From Leucobacter sp. L43 (GTDB lineage: Bacteria; Actinomycetota; Actinomycetes; Actinomycetales; Microbacteriaceae), in NCBI RefSeq assembly GCF_016597785.1, contig NZ_JAENJG010000002.1, positions 434,001 to 498,000 of the forward strand: a DNA stretch of 64,000 bases, in the 5' to 3' direction. Positions 24,373 through 32,616 of the stretch are shown here, piece after piece (the first letter of the stretch is position 1; each line of letters opens with the position of its first letter). The notes beneath the pieces are model-generated. The model was not told where the DNA came from, did not search any database, and saw only the letters and a program-made list of their open reading frames with translations. The position numbers and the translations under genes are program-made.

Positions 24373-25179
24373 TCAGTAGGAGGCGCGCTTCGACTCGTCA
24401 TCGCCTCTGAAGCGCGCGACGAGTGCCTCCGTCTGTCGCGCGAGGATGGCGACGTCGGCTCCGACGGCGACAAACGATGCGCCGGCCTCGACGTACCGCT
24501 CGGCGTCTTCGGGCACGAAGGCGTTGACGCCGGCCGGCTTGCCTGCCGCGATCGCCCGTCGGATCGTGCCGAGCACCGCCTCGACCACATCGGGATGATT
24601 CTGCTGTCCGAGCAGGCCCATGGAAGCTGCGAGGTCCGACGGGCCGATGAAGATCGCATCCACGCCGTCGACCGCGAGAATCCGGTCTGCGTCGGCGACC
24701 GCCGCGGCGGATTCGATCTGAACGGTGAGGCTGATCGTCTCGTCTGCGTGCTGCAGATACTCGTCGACGCGGTTCCACCTCGCGGAGCGGGCGAGAGCCG
24801 ACCCGACGCCGCGCACCCCGCGCGGCGGGTAGCGCACGGCGCGAACGATCTCCTCGGCCTGTGCCGCCGAGTCCACCATCGGAACGAGCAGGTTCTGCAC
24901 GCCGAGGTCGAGGAACTGCTTGATCGTCACCGTGTCGCCGTATGGGACGCGCACGAGCGGTGCGACCGGATACGCCGACATCGCGTGCAGCTGCGCGAGC
25001 ACCGACTCGAGCCCGTTGGGGGAGTGCTCGGCGTCGAGGAGCACCCAGTCGCAACCGCTGCCGGCGACGATCTCGGCCGTCACCGGGCTGCTCGCCGACG
25101 CCCAGAGGCCGATCAGGGCGCGGTCCGATGCGGCGAGTCGCTCGCGGAGCGTCTCGGGGAGACTCAGATGAAGCGGCAT
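24373..25179 (-). CDS. hpaI: 4-hydroxy-2-oxoheptane-1,7-dioate aldolase
   Basis: A 268-residue class II pyruvate aldolase of the HpcH/HpaI family, splitting 4-hydroxy-2-oxoheptanedioate into pyruvate and succinate semialdehyde. Landmarks: WVLLDAEHSPNG with the catalytic His, PLVRVPYGD, a metal Glu in TVQIESAAAV, and IFIGPSDLAASMG. The ATG at 25179 lies within the end of hpaH (16-nt overlap); the preceding GGGGTCGGTGAC can act as ribosome site. The gene ends 57 nt before the next operator, so the downstream genes may have their own promoter as well as read-through. Confidence 0.93.
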   Translation of the reverse strand: MPLHLSLPETLRERLAASDRALIGLWASASSPVTAEIVAGSGCDWVLLDAEHSPNGLESVLAQLHAMSAYPVAPLVRVPYGDTVTIKQFLDLGVQNLLVPMVDSAAQAEEIVRAVRYPPRGVRGVGSALARSARWNRVDEYLQHADETISLTVQIESAAAVADADRILAVDGVDAIFIGPSDLAASMGLLGQQNHPDVVEAVLGTIRRAIAAGKPAGVNAFVPEDAERYVEAGASFVAVGADVAILARQTEALVARFRGDDESKRASY

Positions 25180-25949
25180 GTCACCGACCCCAGCTCGTGG
25201 TAGTCGGCGTGCACGGTGTCCCCGCGCTCGACCCACATGGGCTTGGTGAACGACCCAGCGAGAATGATCTCGCCCGCGTCGAGCGTCTGGCCGTGCTGCG
25301 CGAGTTTGTTCGCAAGCCAGGCCACCCCGAGTGCCGGGTGCCCGAGTACGGCACCCGCGACCCCGGAATCCTCGATCGTCTCGTTGCGGTAGAGCAGTGC
25401 TTTCGCCCAGGTGAGGTCGACCTCGTCGACCTTCACCGGACGACCGCCGAGTACCATGGCGCCCATGGCGGCGTTGTCGCTGATCGTATCGACGATGGTG
25501 CGGCCCTCGAGTTCGAGATGGGAGTTGAGGATCTCAAGCGCGGGCACCACGTAGGCCGTCGCGTCGAGCACATCGAACAGGTTGACGTTCGGCCCCGTGA
25601 GGGGTTTCGCGAGTACGAATGCGAGTTCCACTTCGATGCGCACGTTCGAGAACCTGTCGAACTCGATGGCGGCCCCTGACTCGTGCACCATGTCGTCGTG
25701 GATGACTCCGTAGTCGGGCTCGCTGATGCCGGTGGCGACCTGCATCACCTTCGAGGTGAGGCCGATCTTGCGGCCGACGAGGCGGGCCCCGGCGGCGATG
25801 CGCCGATCCGACCACTCCTTCTGAATGGCGTACGAGTCCTCGATCACCATGTCGGGGTACCGGGTGGTCAGTCGGGGGAGGATCGCGCGATCCTTGTCCG
25901 CCTGCACCAGTTCGTCTGCAATGGCTGCAATCTGCGTCTGCTCGAGCAC
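25164..25949 (-). CDS. hpaH: 2-oxohept-4-ene-1,7-dioate hydratase
   Basis: A 261-residue hydratase of the fumarylacetoacetase-fold MhpD/HpaH group that adds water to 2-oxohept-4-enedioate. Typical are VGRKIGLTSKVMQVATGI, VRIEVELAFVLAKPL with the metal Glu pair, and LDAGEIILAGSFTKPM. I chose GTG 25949 (VLEQTQIAAIADEL) because GGAGG lies just upstream; longer readings run through the operator at 25978. This is the first gene of the operon hpaH-hpaI-FAH/RraA-gntR-hpaE-hpaD. Neither the isomerase hpaF nor the monooxygenase hpaBC is present in the window. Confidence 0.92.
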   Translation of the reverse strand: MLEQTQIAAIADELVQADKDRAILPRLTTRYPDMVIEDSYAIQKEWSDRRIAAGARLVGRKIGLTSKVMQVATGISEPDYGVIHDDMVHESGAAIEFDRFSNVRIEVELAFVLAKPLTGPNVNLFDVLDATAYVVPALEILNSHLELEGRTIVDTISDNAAMGAMVLGGRPVKVDEVDLTWAKALLYRNETIEDSGVAGAVLGHPALGVAWLANKLAQHGQTLDAGEIILAGSFTKPMWVERGDTVHADYHELGSVTCRFI

Positions 25950-25977
25950 GTGACCTCCGTTGTCTGGCGTGTGGTGT

Positions 25978-25993
25978 AAATCGTATACGATCT
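25978..25993 (-). promoter_or_regulatory. GntR operator before hpaH
   Basis: ATCGTATACGAT (25980-25991) is a perfect palindrome inside AAATCGTATACGATCT, matching 24300-24315 in 15 of 16 positions. It lies 29 nt upstream of the hpaH GTG and again contains a TACGAT -10-like hexamer on the minus strand. The -35 is weak (GGCGCG). It is the probable main control site of the hpa operon. Confidence 0.75.
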
Positions 25994-26143
25994 TCCGGTG
26001 CGCGCGCCAGGGTTCGCGGCGGGGCCGGGCCGCGGTGGGGCGCAGCGGTGAGCGCCGGTGCGAATCGGGTGAATCGGCGGTGGCGGTTCGGCGCCGGTTG
26101 CGTGTCGATATGACGGCGTCACTCCAGCGACGAGGAAACGCGG

Positions 26144-26149
26144 TAGAAT
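26144..26149 (+). promoter_or_regulatory. -10 element of the DEAD-box helicase gene (probable leaderless mRNA)
   Basis: TAGAAT at 26144-26149 would place the transcript start at about 26156, on the second of the two ATG codons (26153 and 26156). A GAGGAAA lies further upstream, outside such a transcript. The -35 is not recognisable. Confidence 0.4.
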
Positions 26150-26152
26150 AGT

Positions 26153-28282
26153 ATGATGACCTCTTCCGAAAACGCCGCCCCCACCGAATCCGAGGGCGAG
26201 CGCACGACCTTCGCCGACCTGGGCCTTGCGCCCGAGGTTCTCCGCGCAGTGACGGATGTGGGATACGAAACGCCCTCTGCAATCCAAGCCGCCACGATCC
26301 CCACGCTCCTCGAGGGAGCAGACGTGGTCGGCCTCGCGCAGACCGGCACCGGCAAGACCGCTGCCTTCGCACTTCCGATCCTCTCCCGTATCACCCCCGG
26401 CCAGGGCGTTCCCCAGGCCCTCGTACTCGCACCTACTCGTGAACTCGCGCTCCAGGTCTGCGAGGCGTTCGAGAGCTACGCCACGCACCTGCCCGAAGTC
26501 CACCTCCTCCCCGTCTACGGCGGCCAGGCCTACGGTCAGCAGCTCTCCGCGCTGCGTCGCGGCGTGGACATCGTCGTCGGCACCCCCGGCCGCATCATGG
26601 ATCACCTCAAGCGCGGTTCGCTCGACCTGACGCAGATCAAGTACCTCGTGCTCGATGAGGCCGACGAGATGCTCAAGATGGGCTTCGCAGAGGACGTCGA
26701 GACGATTCTCGCCGACACCCCGAAGGAGAAGCAGGTCGCCCTCTTCTCGGCGACCATGCCCGCCGCCATCCGTCGCATCTCGCAGCAGTACCTGAACGAC
26801 CCCCGCGAGATCAAGATCCAGGGCAAGACGCAGACGAGCTCCAGCATCACGCAGCGCTACAACGTCGTCTCGTACACGCAGAAGCTCGACGCGCTGACCC
26901 GCATTCTCGAGGTCGAGGACTTCGACGGCATGATCGTCTTCACCCGCACGCGCGGTGACTCCGAGCAGGTCGCCGAGAAGCTGCGCGCTCGCGGCTACTC
27001 CGCCGCCGCCATCAACGGCGACATCCAGCAGGCGCAGCGCGAACGCACGGTGCAGGCGTTGAAGGACGGCAAGCTCGACATCCTCGTCGCCACCGACGTC
27101 GCCGCTCGCGGCCTCGACGTCGAGCGCATCAGCCACGTCATCAACTACGATCTGCCGATCGACACCGAGTCGTACGTGCACCGCATCGGCCGCACCGGCC
27201 GCGCCGGTCGCACCGGCGATGCGATCAGCTTCGTCACCCCTCGGGAACAGCGCCTGCTGAAGGCGATCGAGAAGGCGACCAAGCAGCCGCTCACGCAGAT
27301 GCCGTTGCCGCAGATCGACGAGGTGAACGCAACGCGACTGTCTCGCTTCGACGACGCGATCACGTCGGCTCTCGGCGAGACCCGCCGAATCGATGCCTTC
27401 CGCGACATCATCTCCCACTACGTGCGCCACCACGACGTACCGGAGACCGACGTCGCAGCTGCGCTCGCGGTCGTCGCTCAGGGGAAGACCCCGCTGCTGC
27501 TGACCGAAGACGATGACCGCAAGTTCGAGCGCGACCGCAAGCAGGCCGCGAAGTTCCTCGAGGATTCGGGGAGCGGTCGAGGCGACCGTCCCGGCCGTGA
27601 AGATCGCGGACCGCGCGAGCGCCGCGACGACCTGCGCATGTACCGCATCGAGGTCGGGCGCCGCCAGAACGTGCAGCCCGGCCAGATCATCGGAGCGATC
27701 GCGAACGAGGGCGGGCTGACCCGCGATGACTTCGGACGCATCCAGGTGCGCGACGACTTCTCGCTCGTCGAGCTCCCGGCCAAGCTCTCCGCAGAAACGG
27801 TCGCGCGTCTCGAAGACACGCAGATCGGCGGCAAGTCGATCCAGCTCCGCGAAGACAACGGCCCGGGCCCGCGCGGCAAGGGGTTCGACGACCGCGGCGG
27901 TCGTGGAGGTCGCGATGATCGCGGCGGACGCGGCGGGTACGACCGCGGCGCGCGCGGCGGCTACGACCGCGATGACCGGGGTGGCCGTTCCGGTGGCGGC
28001 TACGGCGGAAACCGCGATGATCGCGGCGGACGCTCGGGCGGCGGCTACGGTGGCAACCGTGACGATCGCGGCGGACGCGATGGCGGGTACGGCGGAAGCC
28101 GTGACGACCGGGGCGGCCGTTCCGGTGGCGGCTACGGCGGAAACCGCGATGATCGCGGCGGACGCTCGGGCGGCGGCTACGGTGGCAGCCGTGACGATCG
28201 CGGCGGACGCGATGGCGGGTACGGTGGAAACCGTGACGGCGGCGCAGGTCGCGCCGACGGCAAGCGCAAGCCGCGCTGGTAA
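26153..28282 (+). CDS. DEAD-box RNA helicase with RGG-rich tail (DeaD/CsdA-like)
   Basis: A 709-residue ATP-dependent RNA helicase. Core (about 20-375): Q motif GYETPSAIQ, Walker A AQTGTGKT, motif Ib TPGR, DEAD in LVLDEADEML, SAT in LFSATMP, and motif VI HRIGRTGRAGR. Residues about 495-570 form a DbpA-type RNA-binding domain (MYRIEVGRRQNVQPGQIIGA). The last 130 residues are Gly, Arg, Asp-rich RGG repeats with an internal duplication. Proteins of this type unwind structured RNA in ribosome assembly and at low temperature. Monocistronic, ended by a strong terminator; the start is probably leaderless. Confidence 0.95.
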   Translation: MMTSSENAAPTESEGERTTFADLGLAPEVLRAVTDVGYETPSAIQAATIPTLLEGADVVGLAQTGTGKTAAFALPILSRITPGQGVPQALVLAPTRELALQVCEAFESYATHLPEVHLLPVYGGQAYGQQLSALRRGVDIVVGTPGRIMDHLKRGSLDLTQIKYLVLDEADEMLKMGFAEDVETILADTPKEKQVALFSATMPAAIRRISQQYLNDPREIKIQGKTQTSSSITQRYNVVSYTQKLDALTRILEVEDFDGMIVFTRTRGDSEQVAEKLRARGYSAAAINGDIQQAQRERTVQALKDGKLDILVATDVAARGLDVERISHVINYDLPIDTESYVHRIGRTGRAGRTGDAISFVTPREQRLLKAIEKATKQPLTQMPLPQIDEVNATRLSRFDDAITSALGETRRIDAFRDIISHYVRHHDVPETDVAAALAVVAQGKTPLLLTEDDDRKFERDRKQAAKFLEDSGSGRGDRPGREDRGPRERRDDLRMYRIEVGRRQNVQPGQIIGAIANEGGLTRDDFGRIQVRDDFSLVELPAKLSAETVARLEDTQIGGKSIQLREDNGPGPRGKGFDDRGGRGGRDDRGGRGGYDRGARGGYDRDDRGGRSGGGYGGNRDDRGGRSGGGYGGNRDDRGGRDGGYGGSRDDRGGRSGGGYGGNRDDRGGRSGGGYGGSRDDRGGRDGGYGGNRDGGAGRADGKRKPRW
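27983..28246 (+). repeat. 132-bp in-frame duplication in the helicase RGG tail
   Basis: The segments 27983-28114 and 28115-28246 are two near-identical 132-bp (44-codon) copies, each built from three smaller GGYGG-NRDDRGGR-type units. Copies differ mainly near their 3' ends. Codon-level identity rather than only protein similarity points to a recent duplication. Confidence 0.85.
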
Positions 28283-28298
28283 CTGAGAAACCTGACGA

Positions 28299-28361
28299 CA
28301 GCACCCCTGCCGCTCCACTGCACACGCGTTCTGCGCGTGCGCCGGAGCGGCAGGGGTGCTG
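28299..28361. terminator. Strong composite terminator (helicase / aldehyde dehydrogenase)
   Basis: CAGCACCCCTGCCGCTCC (28299-28316) and GGAGCGGCAGGGGTGCTG (28344-28361) form a perfect 18-bp stem. Its loop holds a second hairpin CACGCG/CGCGTG (28323-28339). It lies between two convergent genes, so it can serve both directions. Confidence 0.85.
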
Positions 28362-28387
28362 TGCTGTGACCGGGGGCGCAGCCGGCC

Positions 28388-29800
28388 TCAGCCGCTGATG
28401 ACGTGCGGCTCGGCGACGGCCTTCAGGCCGGCGACGCCGAACTCGCGCCCGTACCCCGACTGCTTCGCACCACCGAATGGGATCATGGGATGCAGCCCTC
28501 CGTGCGAGTTGATCCACGTGGTGCCGGCCTGCATGCGTGCGGCGACCTCGAGCGCCCGTGCGCGATCCGACGACCACACCGATGAACCCAGACCGAACTC
28601 GAGCTCATTCGCCAGCTTCACGACCTCGTCGAGATCTGAGTATCGGATGATGGGAAGGGCCGGGCCGAACTGCTCCTCCACGACCAGGTCGTTGTGCGGA
28701 TCGATGTCCGCGACGAGCGTGGTCGGATAGAAGTTGCCGACCGCGTCGCGATCCGGCTCCCCGCCGAGCACGACCCGAGCCCCCGACGCCTTCGCCGACT
28801 CGACCAGGCGGTCGACTTCGTCGAACTGCGCACGGTTCTGCAGCGGGCCGAGCACGTTCTGCTCGTCGAGCCCGACGCCCATGGGCACGTTCGCCGCGAA
28901 CTTCGCGAGCTCGTCCACCACCGCGTCGTAGACGGAGTCGTGCACGTAGAGCCGCTTCAGTGCGGCGCACGTCTGGCCCGTGTTGATGAAGGCCCCCCAG
29001 AAGAGATCTTCTGCGATGGCAGCGGGATCCACGTCGGGCAGCACGATGCCCGCGTCGTTGCCGCCGAGCTCGAGCGTGAGGCGCGCGACATTCGCAGCGG
29101 AGGCTTCGATGATCCGCTTGCCCACCGGGGTCGAGCCGGTGAACATGATCTTGCTGATCTTCGGGCTCCGCGTGAGCGCGTCGCCCACGGTGCGCCCGGG
29201 GCCGGCCACAATATTCAGCACGCCCTCCGGCAGGACCTGATTCATGACCGCGACCAGTGCGAGCACCGAGAGCGACGTCGTCTCGGCAGGCTTGATGACC
29301 ACCGTGTTGCCCATGCGCAGCGACGGGGCGATCTGCCAGATCGAGATCATCATCGGCCAGTTCCAGGGGGAGATGGCGCCGACGACACCGAGCGGCCGGT
29401 AGTGCATCTCGGCATAGCCGGACTCGTCGTCGATGATGACCTCGACGGGGAGCGGCGTATCGGCAGCGGCGCGCGTCCACGCAACGCAGCCGCCGACCTC
29501 GAACCGGGCATTCGGGCCGTTGAGCGGCTTGCCCTGTTCCCGCGAGAGCAGCTCGGCGAGCGCCTCCGAAGCGGCTTCGATGGCGTCGGCGGCACGGTGC
29601 AGGATCGCCTGGCGCTCCGCATCGGGGAGCGCGGCCCAGGCAGGTTGCGCCGCTTCCGCGCGATCGATCGCGGCATGCAGGTCGTCGAGCCCCTCAACGG
29701 GAGCGGTGCCGATGCGTTCTCCCGTCGCCGGGTCGAAGACCTCGCGCGTCTCGCCGCCAGCAGGTGTGATGGCAGCAAGCAGGCTGTCGTAGGTGTTCAT
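28388..29800 (-). CDS. Aldehyde dehydrogenase family protein
   Basis: A 470-residue NAD(P)-dependent aldehyde dehydrogenase. Motifs: Asn in GAISPWNWPMMIS, Lys in VVIKPAETTSL, KIMFTGSTPVGKR, the Glu in TLELGGNDAGIV and the nucleophile Cys in NTGQTCAALKRLYV. It falls among broad-range dehydrogenases near succinate-semialdehyde and aromatic-aldehyde enzymes; the substrate is not set by sequence. ATG 29800 follows GGAGGATCC. The divergent gene encodes a GMC alcohol oxidoreductase, so the two probably oxidise an alcohol to an acid via the aldehyde. Confidence 0.9.
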   Translation of the reverse strand: MNTYDSLLAAITPAGGETREVFDPATGERIGTAPVEGLDDLHAAIDRAEAAQPAWAALPDAERQAILHRAADAIEAASEALAELLSREQGKPLNGPNARFEVGGCVAWTRAAADTPLPVEVIIDDESGYAEMHYRPLGVVGAISPWNWPMMISIWQIAPSLRMGNTVVIKPAETTSLSVLALVAVMNQVLPEGVLNIVAGPGRTVGDALTRSPKISKIMFTGSTPVGKRIIEASAANVARLTLELGGNDAGIVLPDVDPAAIAEDLFWGAFINTGQTCAALKRLYVHDSVYDAVVDELAKFAANVPMGVGLDEQNVLGPLQNRAQFDEVDRLVESAKASGARVVLGGEPDRDAVGNFYPTTLVADIDPHNDLVVEEQFGPALPIIRYSDLDEVVKLANELEFGLGSSVWSSDRARALEVAARMQAGTTWINSHGGLHPMIPFGGAKQSGYGREFGVAGLKAVAEPHVISG

Positions 29801-29989
29801 GGATCCTCCACTTCGAGTCCGGTCAGTGGCTCCAGGGTATGCGGGGGCGGGGGCCGCTGCTTGTCTGGCGAAGCAGTGCCGTTGACGATCGCGGCACACC
29901 GTCGCGCTCAAGCTCGACGCCGCGCCCCAGGGCTGGAACGCTCGAATCGTCGGTGCGGCAACGCCGCCGCGCCGTGAGAGGAGTGAACG

Positions 29990-31576
29990 ATGTCGGCTCG
30001 GTCTACTGGAGGCGCACCGCCTCGCAGCGTCATCGTGGTGGGAGCCGGCTCCGCCGGGTCCGTAGTGGCGCGCCGTCTCGCAGACGCCGGTGTCTCGGTC
30101 ACCGTGCTCGAAGCGGGCGGGGAAGACGGGAATCCAGCGATCCACGACCCTATGCGGATGGGCGAGCTCTGGCACAGCGCCGACGATTGGAACTACTACA
30201 CGGTGCCGCAGCCCGGGGCGAACGGTCATCGTCTGCATCTGCCGCGCGGCAAGGTGCTCGGCGGGTCGCACTCGCTCAACGCGATGATCTGGGTGCGCTG
30301 CTCACCGCTCGACTTCGATCACTGGGCGTCTCTCGGGAACGACGGATGGGGCTGGGAGGACGTGCTGCCGGTCTATCGCGCGATCGAGAACTTCCACGGC
30401 GCAGGTGACGGCTCCGACGGGCTGCGCGGCACCGACGGGCTGCTCGACGTGACCGACGCGTATGCGCTCGCGCCGATCCAGCAGGCCATCATCGACGCGT
30501 CGGTGCAGGAAGGGCTCCCGCACAATCCCGACTACAACGGGGCCTCGCTCGACGGGGTGTCGCAGCAGCAGATCACCGTGCGCGACGGAAGACGATTCAA
30601 CACGTACATGGCGTATCTCAAGCCGGTGCGGGATCGCGTGAACGTTGAAGTGGGATGCCACGTCCACGAGTTGCTCTTCGCGGACGACGACGCCGATGCG
30701 ACCGGGGATCGGGCGGCGCGGCCCCGTGTCACCGGGGTCCGCTTCTCGCAGGGCGGCGAGCTGCGCGAGTTGCACGCAGACGAAGTGGTGCTCGCGGCGG
30801 GCGCGCTGGACTCGCCGCGCGTGCTGCTGCGCTCCGGAATCGGGCCCGCCGACGAGTTGGCCGAGGTCGGCATCGAGGCGCGCGTAGACCTCCCCGGAGT
30901 CGGGAAGAACCTGCACGATCATTACCTCGCGCCCGTGATCTTCGAAACCGAGCAGCCCGTCGGACCCCCGGAGGCCGGCCGATCGGTCACGCAGACCCAT
31001 ATCTTCTGGAAAAGCCGTGCCGAGCTCGACCGGCCCGACACGCAGCCGATCAATTTCTCAGTACCCATGTACGGAGACTTCCTCGAACCGCGCTCCGCCG
31101 ACGGGTTCACGTTCATGGCAGGGCTCGTCACCCCGAAGTCCCGCGGTTCGCTCGCGCTGTCGGGGCCCGACCCCGAAGACCCGGTGATCATCGACCTGGG
31201 CGCGCTCTCCCACGACGATGACGTCGCCTCGCTCGTCGCCTCGGTGCAGCAGTGCCGACGCATCGGCCGGCAGCAGGCTCTGGCGGAGGAGTGGGGCGCC
31301 ACGGAGGTCTATCCCGGGCCGGAGATCGGAGATGGGGACGACCTCGTCGACTACGTGCGCGACACGGTCGCGACGTATCACCACCAGGTCGGCACCTGCA
31401 AGATGGGGGTGGACGAGCTCGCCGTCGTCTCCCCCCGACTCGCAGTGCACGGCGTCGACGGGCTGCGCGTGATCGACGCATCGATCATGCCGCGGGTGAC
31501 GACCGGCAACACGAATGCGCCGGCCGTGCTGATCGGCGAACTCGGTGCGCGGTTCCTGCTGAGCGGAGAGCGCTGA
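29990..31576 (+). CDS. GMC-family oxidoreductase (choline dehydrogenase-like)
   Basis: A 528-residue FAD enzyme oxidising an alcohol to an aldehyde or ketone. The FAD dinucleotide fold is SVIVVGAGSAGSVVARRLAD with VTVLEAGG; GMC signature 1 appears as LPRGKVLGGSHSLNAMIW and signature 2 as VVLAAGALDSPRVLLRSGIG. The catalytic His region lies in YHHQVGTCKMG and the end is IMPRVTTGNTNAPAVLIGE. GAGGAGTGAACG precedes the ATG. It pairs with the divergent aldehyde dehydrogenase across 189 nt in which I found no clear operator. It resembles BetA, but choline specificity is not proven. Confidence 0.9.
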   Translation: MSARSTGGAPPRSVIVVGAGSAGSVVARRLADAGVSVTVLEAGGEDGNPAIHDPMRMGELWHSADDWNYYTVPQPGANGHRLHLPRGKVLGGSHSLNAMIWVRCSPLDFDHWASLGNDGWGWEDVLPVYRAIENFHGAGDGSDGLRGTDGLLDVTDAYALAPIQQAIIDASVQEGLPHNPDYNGASLDGVSQQQITVRDGRRFNTYMAYLKPVRDRVNVEVGCHVHELLFADDDADATGDRAARPRVTGVRFSQGGELRELHADEVVLAAGALDSPRVLLRSGIGPADELAEVGIEARVDLPGVGKNLHDHYLAPVIFETEQPVGPPEAGRSVTQTHIFWKSRAELDRPDTQPINFSVPMYGDFLEPRSADGFTFMAGLVTPKSRGSLALSGPDPEDPVIIDLGALSHDDDVASLVASVQQCRRIGRQQALAEEWGATEVYPGPEIGDGDDLVDYVRDTVATYHHQVGTCKMGVDELAVVSPRLAVHGVDGLRVIDASIMPRVTTGNTNAPAVLIGELGARFLLSGER

Positions 31577-31597
31577 ATCAGCCGGTCTCCGATTCAG
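31573..31597. terminator. Inverted repeat spanning two convergent stop codons
   Basis: CTGAATC (31573-31579) and GATTCAG (31591-31597) pair over 7 bp and include the TGA stops of the GMC gene (31574-31576) and of the opposite FGE gene (31594-31596). It could act as a weak two-way terminator, or reflect shared stop contexts only. Confidence 0.3.
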
Positions 31598-32616
31598 GGG
31601 AGCGAACGCGCGGTGCGGAAGCCCGCGTTGCCCATCGAGGACTCTGGGGTATTCGAGGAGCGCGCCGAGTTGCGGTACCGATTGCAGTAGGAGGGGTGGC
31701 ATAGGTAGCTGCCACCCCTCAGGGTGCGTCGCGTGCCGTGGTCAGGCCCGCGCGGATCGACCAGGGGTGATTCCGCATAGGTGGCGGCCGAGAATCGGTC
31801 ATCGCACCATTCCCACACATTGCCCACCGTCTGCCAGAGGCCGAAACGATTCGGGGTGTAGCTGCGCACGGGAGCCGTGGCGATCCACCCATCCGCGGCC
31901 GTGTTGTGCGCCGGGAAGGTGCCCTGCCAGACATTGGCGCGCCACGTCCCGTCGCTCCCGTCGATGGGGTCGTCTCCCCATGGAAAGCGCGCCCCTGCGA
32001 GACCGCCGCGCGACGCGTACTCCCATTCGGCTTCGGAAGGCAGCCGCCTCCCCGCCCATGCGCAGTACGCCTGCGCATCATTCCAGCTGACGTGGACCAC
32101 GGGGTGATCGTCGAGCCCGAGCAGCGATGATGCACGCCCTCCCGGTGTGCGCCAGGCGGCGCCGCGAACGTCGATCCACCACGGGGTGCCGGCGATCCTG
32201 CCGACGATGTCCTCGGTCGGCGCGGAGACCAGCAGATGAAAGACCGACGAGGATCCGAGCCGCTCGGCGTCCGTGATGAAGCCCGTGTCGCGCACGAAGT
32301 GCGCGAACTCCTCGTTGGTGACCGGAGTCGCGTCGATCTCGAACGCGGAGAGGCGAACGTCGTGAGTCGGTCGTTCGCCGTCTGCGGCGATCCCGTCGCC
32401 GCTGGCGTCACCCATCACGAAACGACCCGCGGGTAGCGCGCACTGTTCGATGCCGTGCGGCGTGGAGCGCGAATCGAGTGCCCCTGGCGCGCTGAGCGAA
32501 ACGCCGGGCGCGCGGCTCGACGCAGCGCCTCCCGGTCCGCCGAGGGGATCTGCGCCGGCTCGCGCAGGTGCGCAGCAGCTTCGGGGTGTTGCGGGGTCAG
32601 AGGCGTCGACGCTCAC
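31594..32616 (-). CDS. Formylglycine-generating enzyme (sulfatase-modifying factor)
   Basis: A 340-residue FGE that converts the active-site Cys of type I sulfatases to formylglycine. The diagnostic segment GGSYLCHPSYCNRYRNSARS has the two copper-binding Cys, Cys306 and Cys311, with the same 5-residue spacing as in human SUMF1, then NTPESSMGNAGFR. Other marks: PAGRFVMG, VSWNDAQAYCAWAGRRLPSE, EWEYASRGG and GNVWEWCDD. I chose GTG 32616, which overlaps the TetR stop (GTGA) and removes a 35-residue basic tail of another reading. It is co-translated with the TetR gene, and its client is almost surely the sulfatase at 36839. Confidence 0.95.
   Translation of the reverse strand: MSVDASDPATPRSCCAPARAGADPLGGPGGAASSRAPGVSLSAPGALDSRSTPHGIEQCALPAGRFVMGDASGDGIAADGERPTHDVRLSAFEIDATPVTNEEFAHFVRDTGFITDAERLGSSSVFHLLVSAPTEDIVGRIAGTPWWIDVRGAAWRTPGGRASSLLGLDDHPVVHVSWNDAQAYCAWAGRRLPSEAEWEYASRGGLAGARFPWGDDPIDGSDGTWRANVWQGTFPAHNTAADGWIATAPVRSYTPNRFGLWQTVGNVWEWCDDRFSAATYAESPLVDPRGPDHGTRRTLRGGSYLCHPSYCNRYRNSARSSNTPESSMGNAGFRTARSLP

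Noticed and set aside
27870-28270. CRISPR-like array
   Set aside because: Periodic Gly-Arg-Asp coding repeats in frame with the helicase; no unique spacers of fixed length.
25868-28318. 816-codon minus-strand frame opposite the helicase
   Set aside because: Antisense shadow of the helicase and its GC-rich tail; its downstream part merges in the wrong frame with the hpaH leader.
28388-31576. Assigning betA/betB (choline to betaine) to the GMC and aldehyde dehydrogenase genes
   Set aside because: Family level resemblance only; neither active-site pocket residues nor bet-type regulator or transporter adjacent to the pair support choline specifically.
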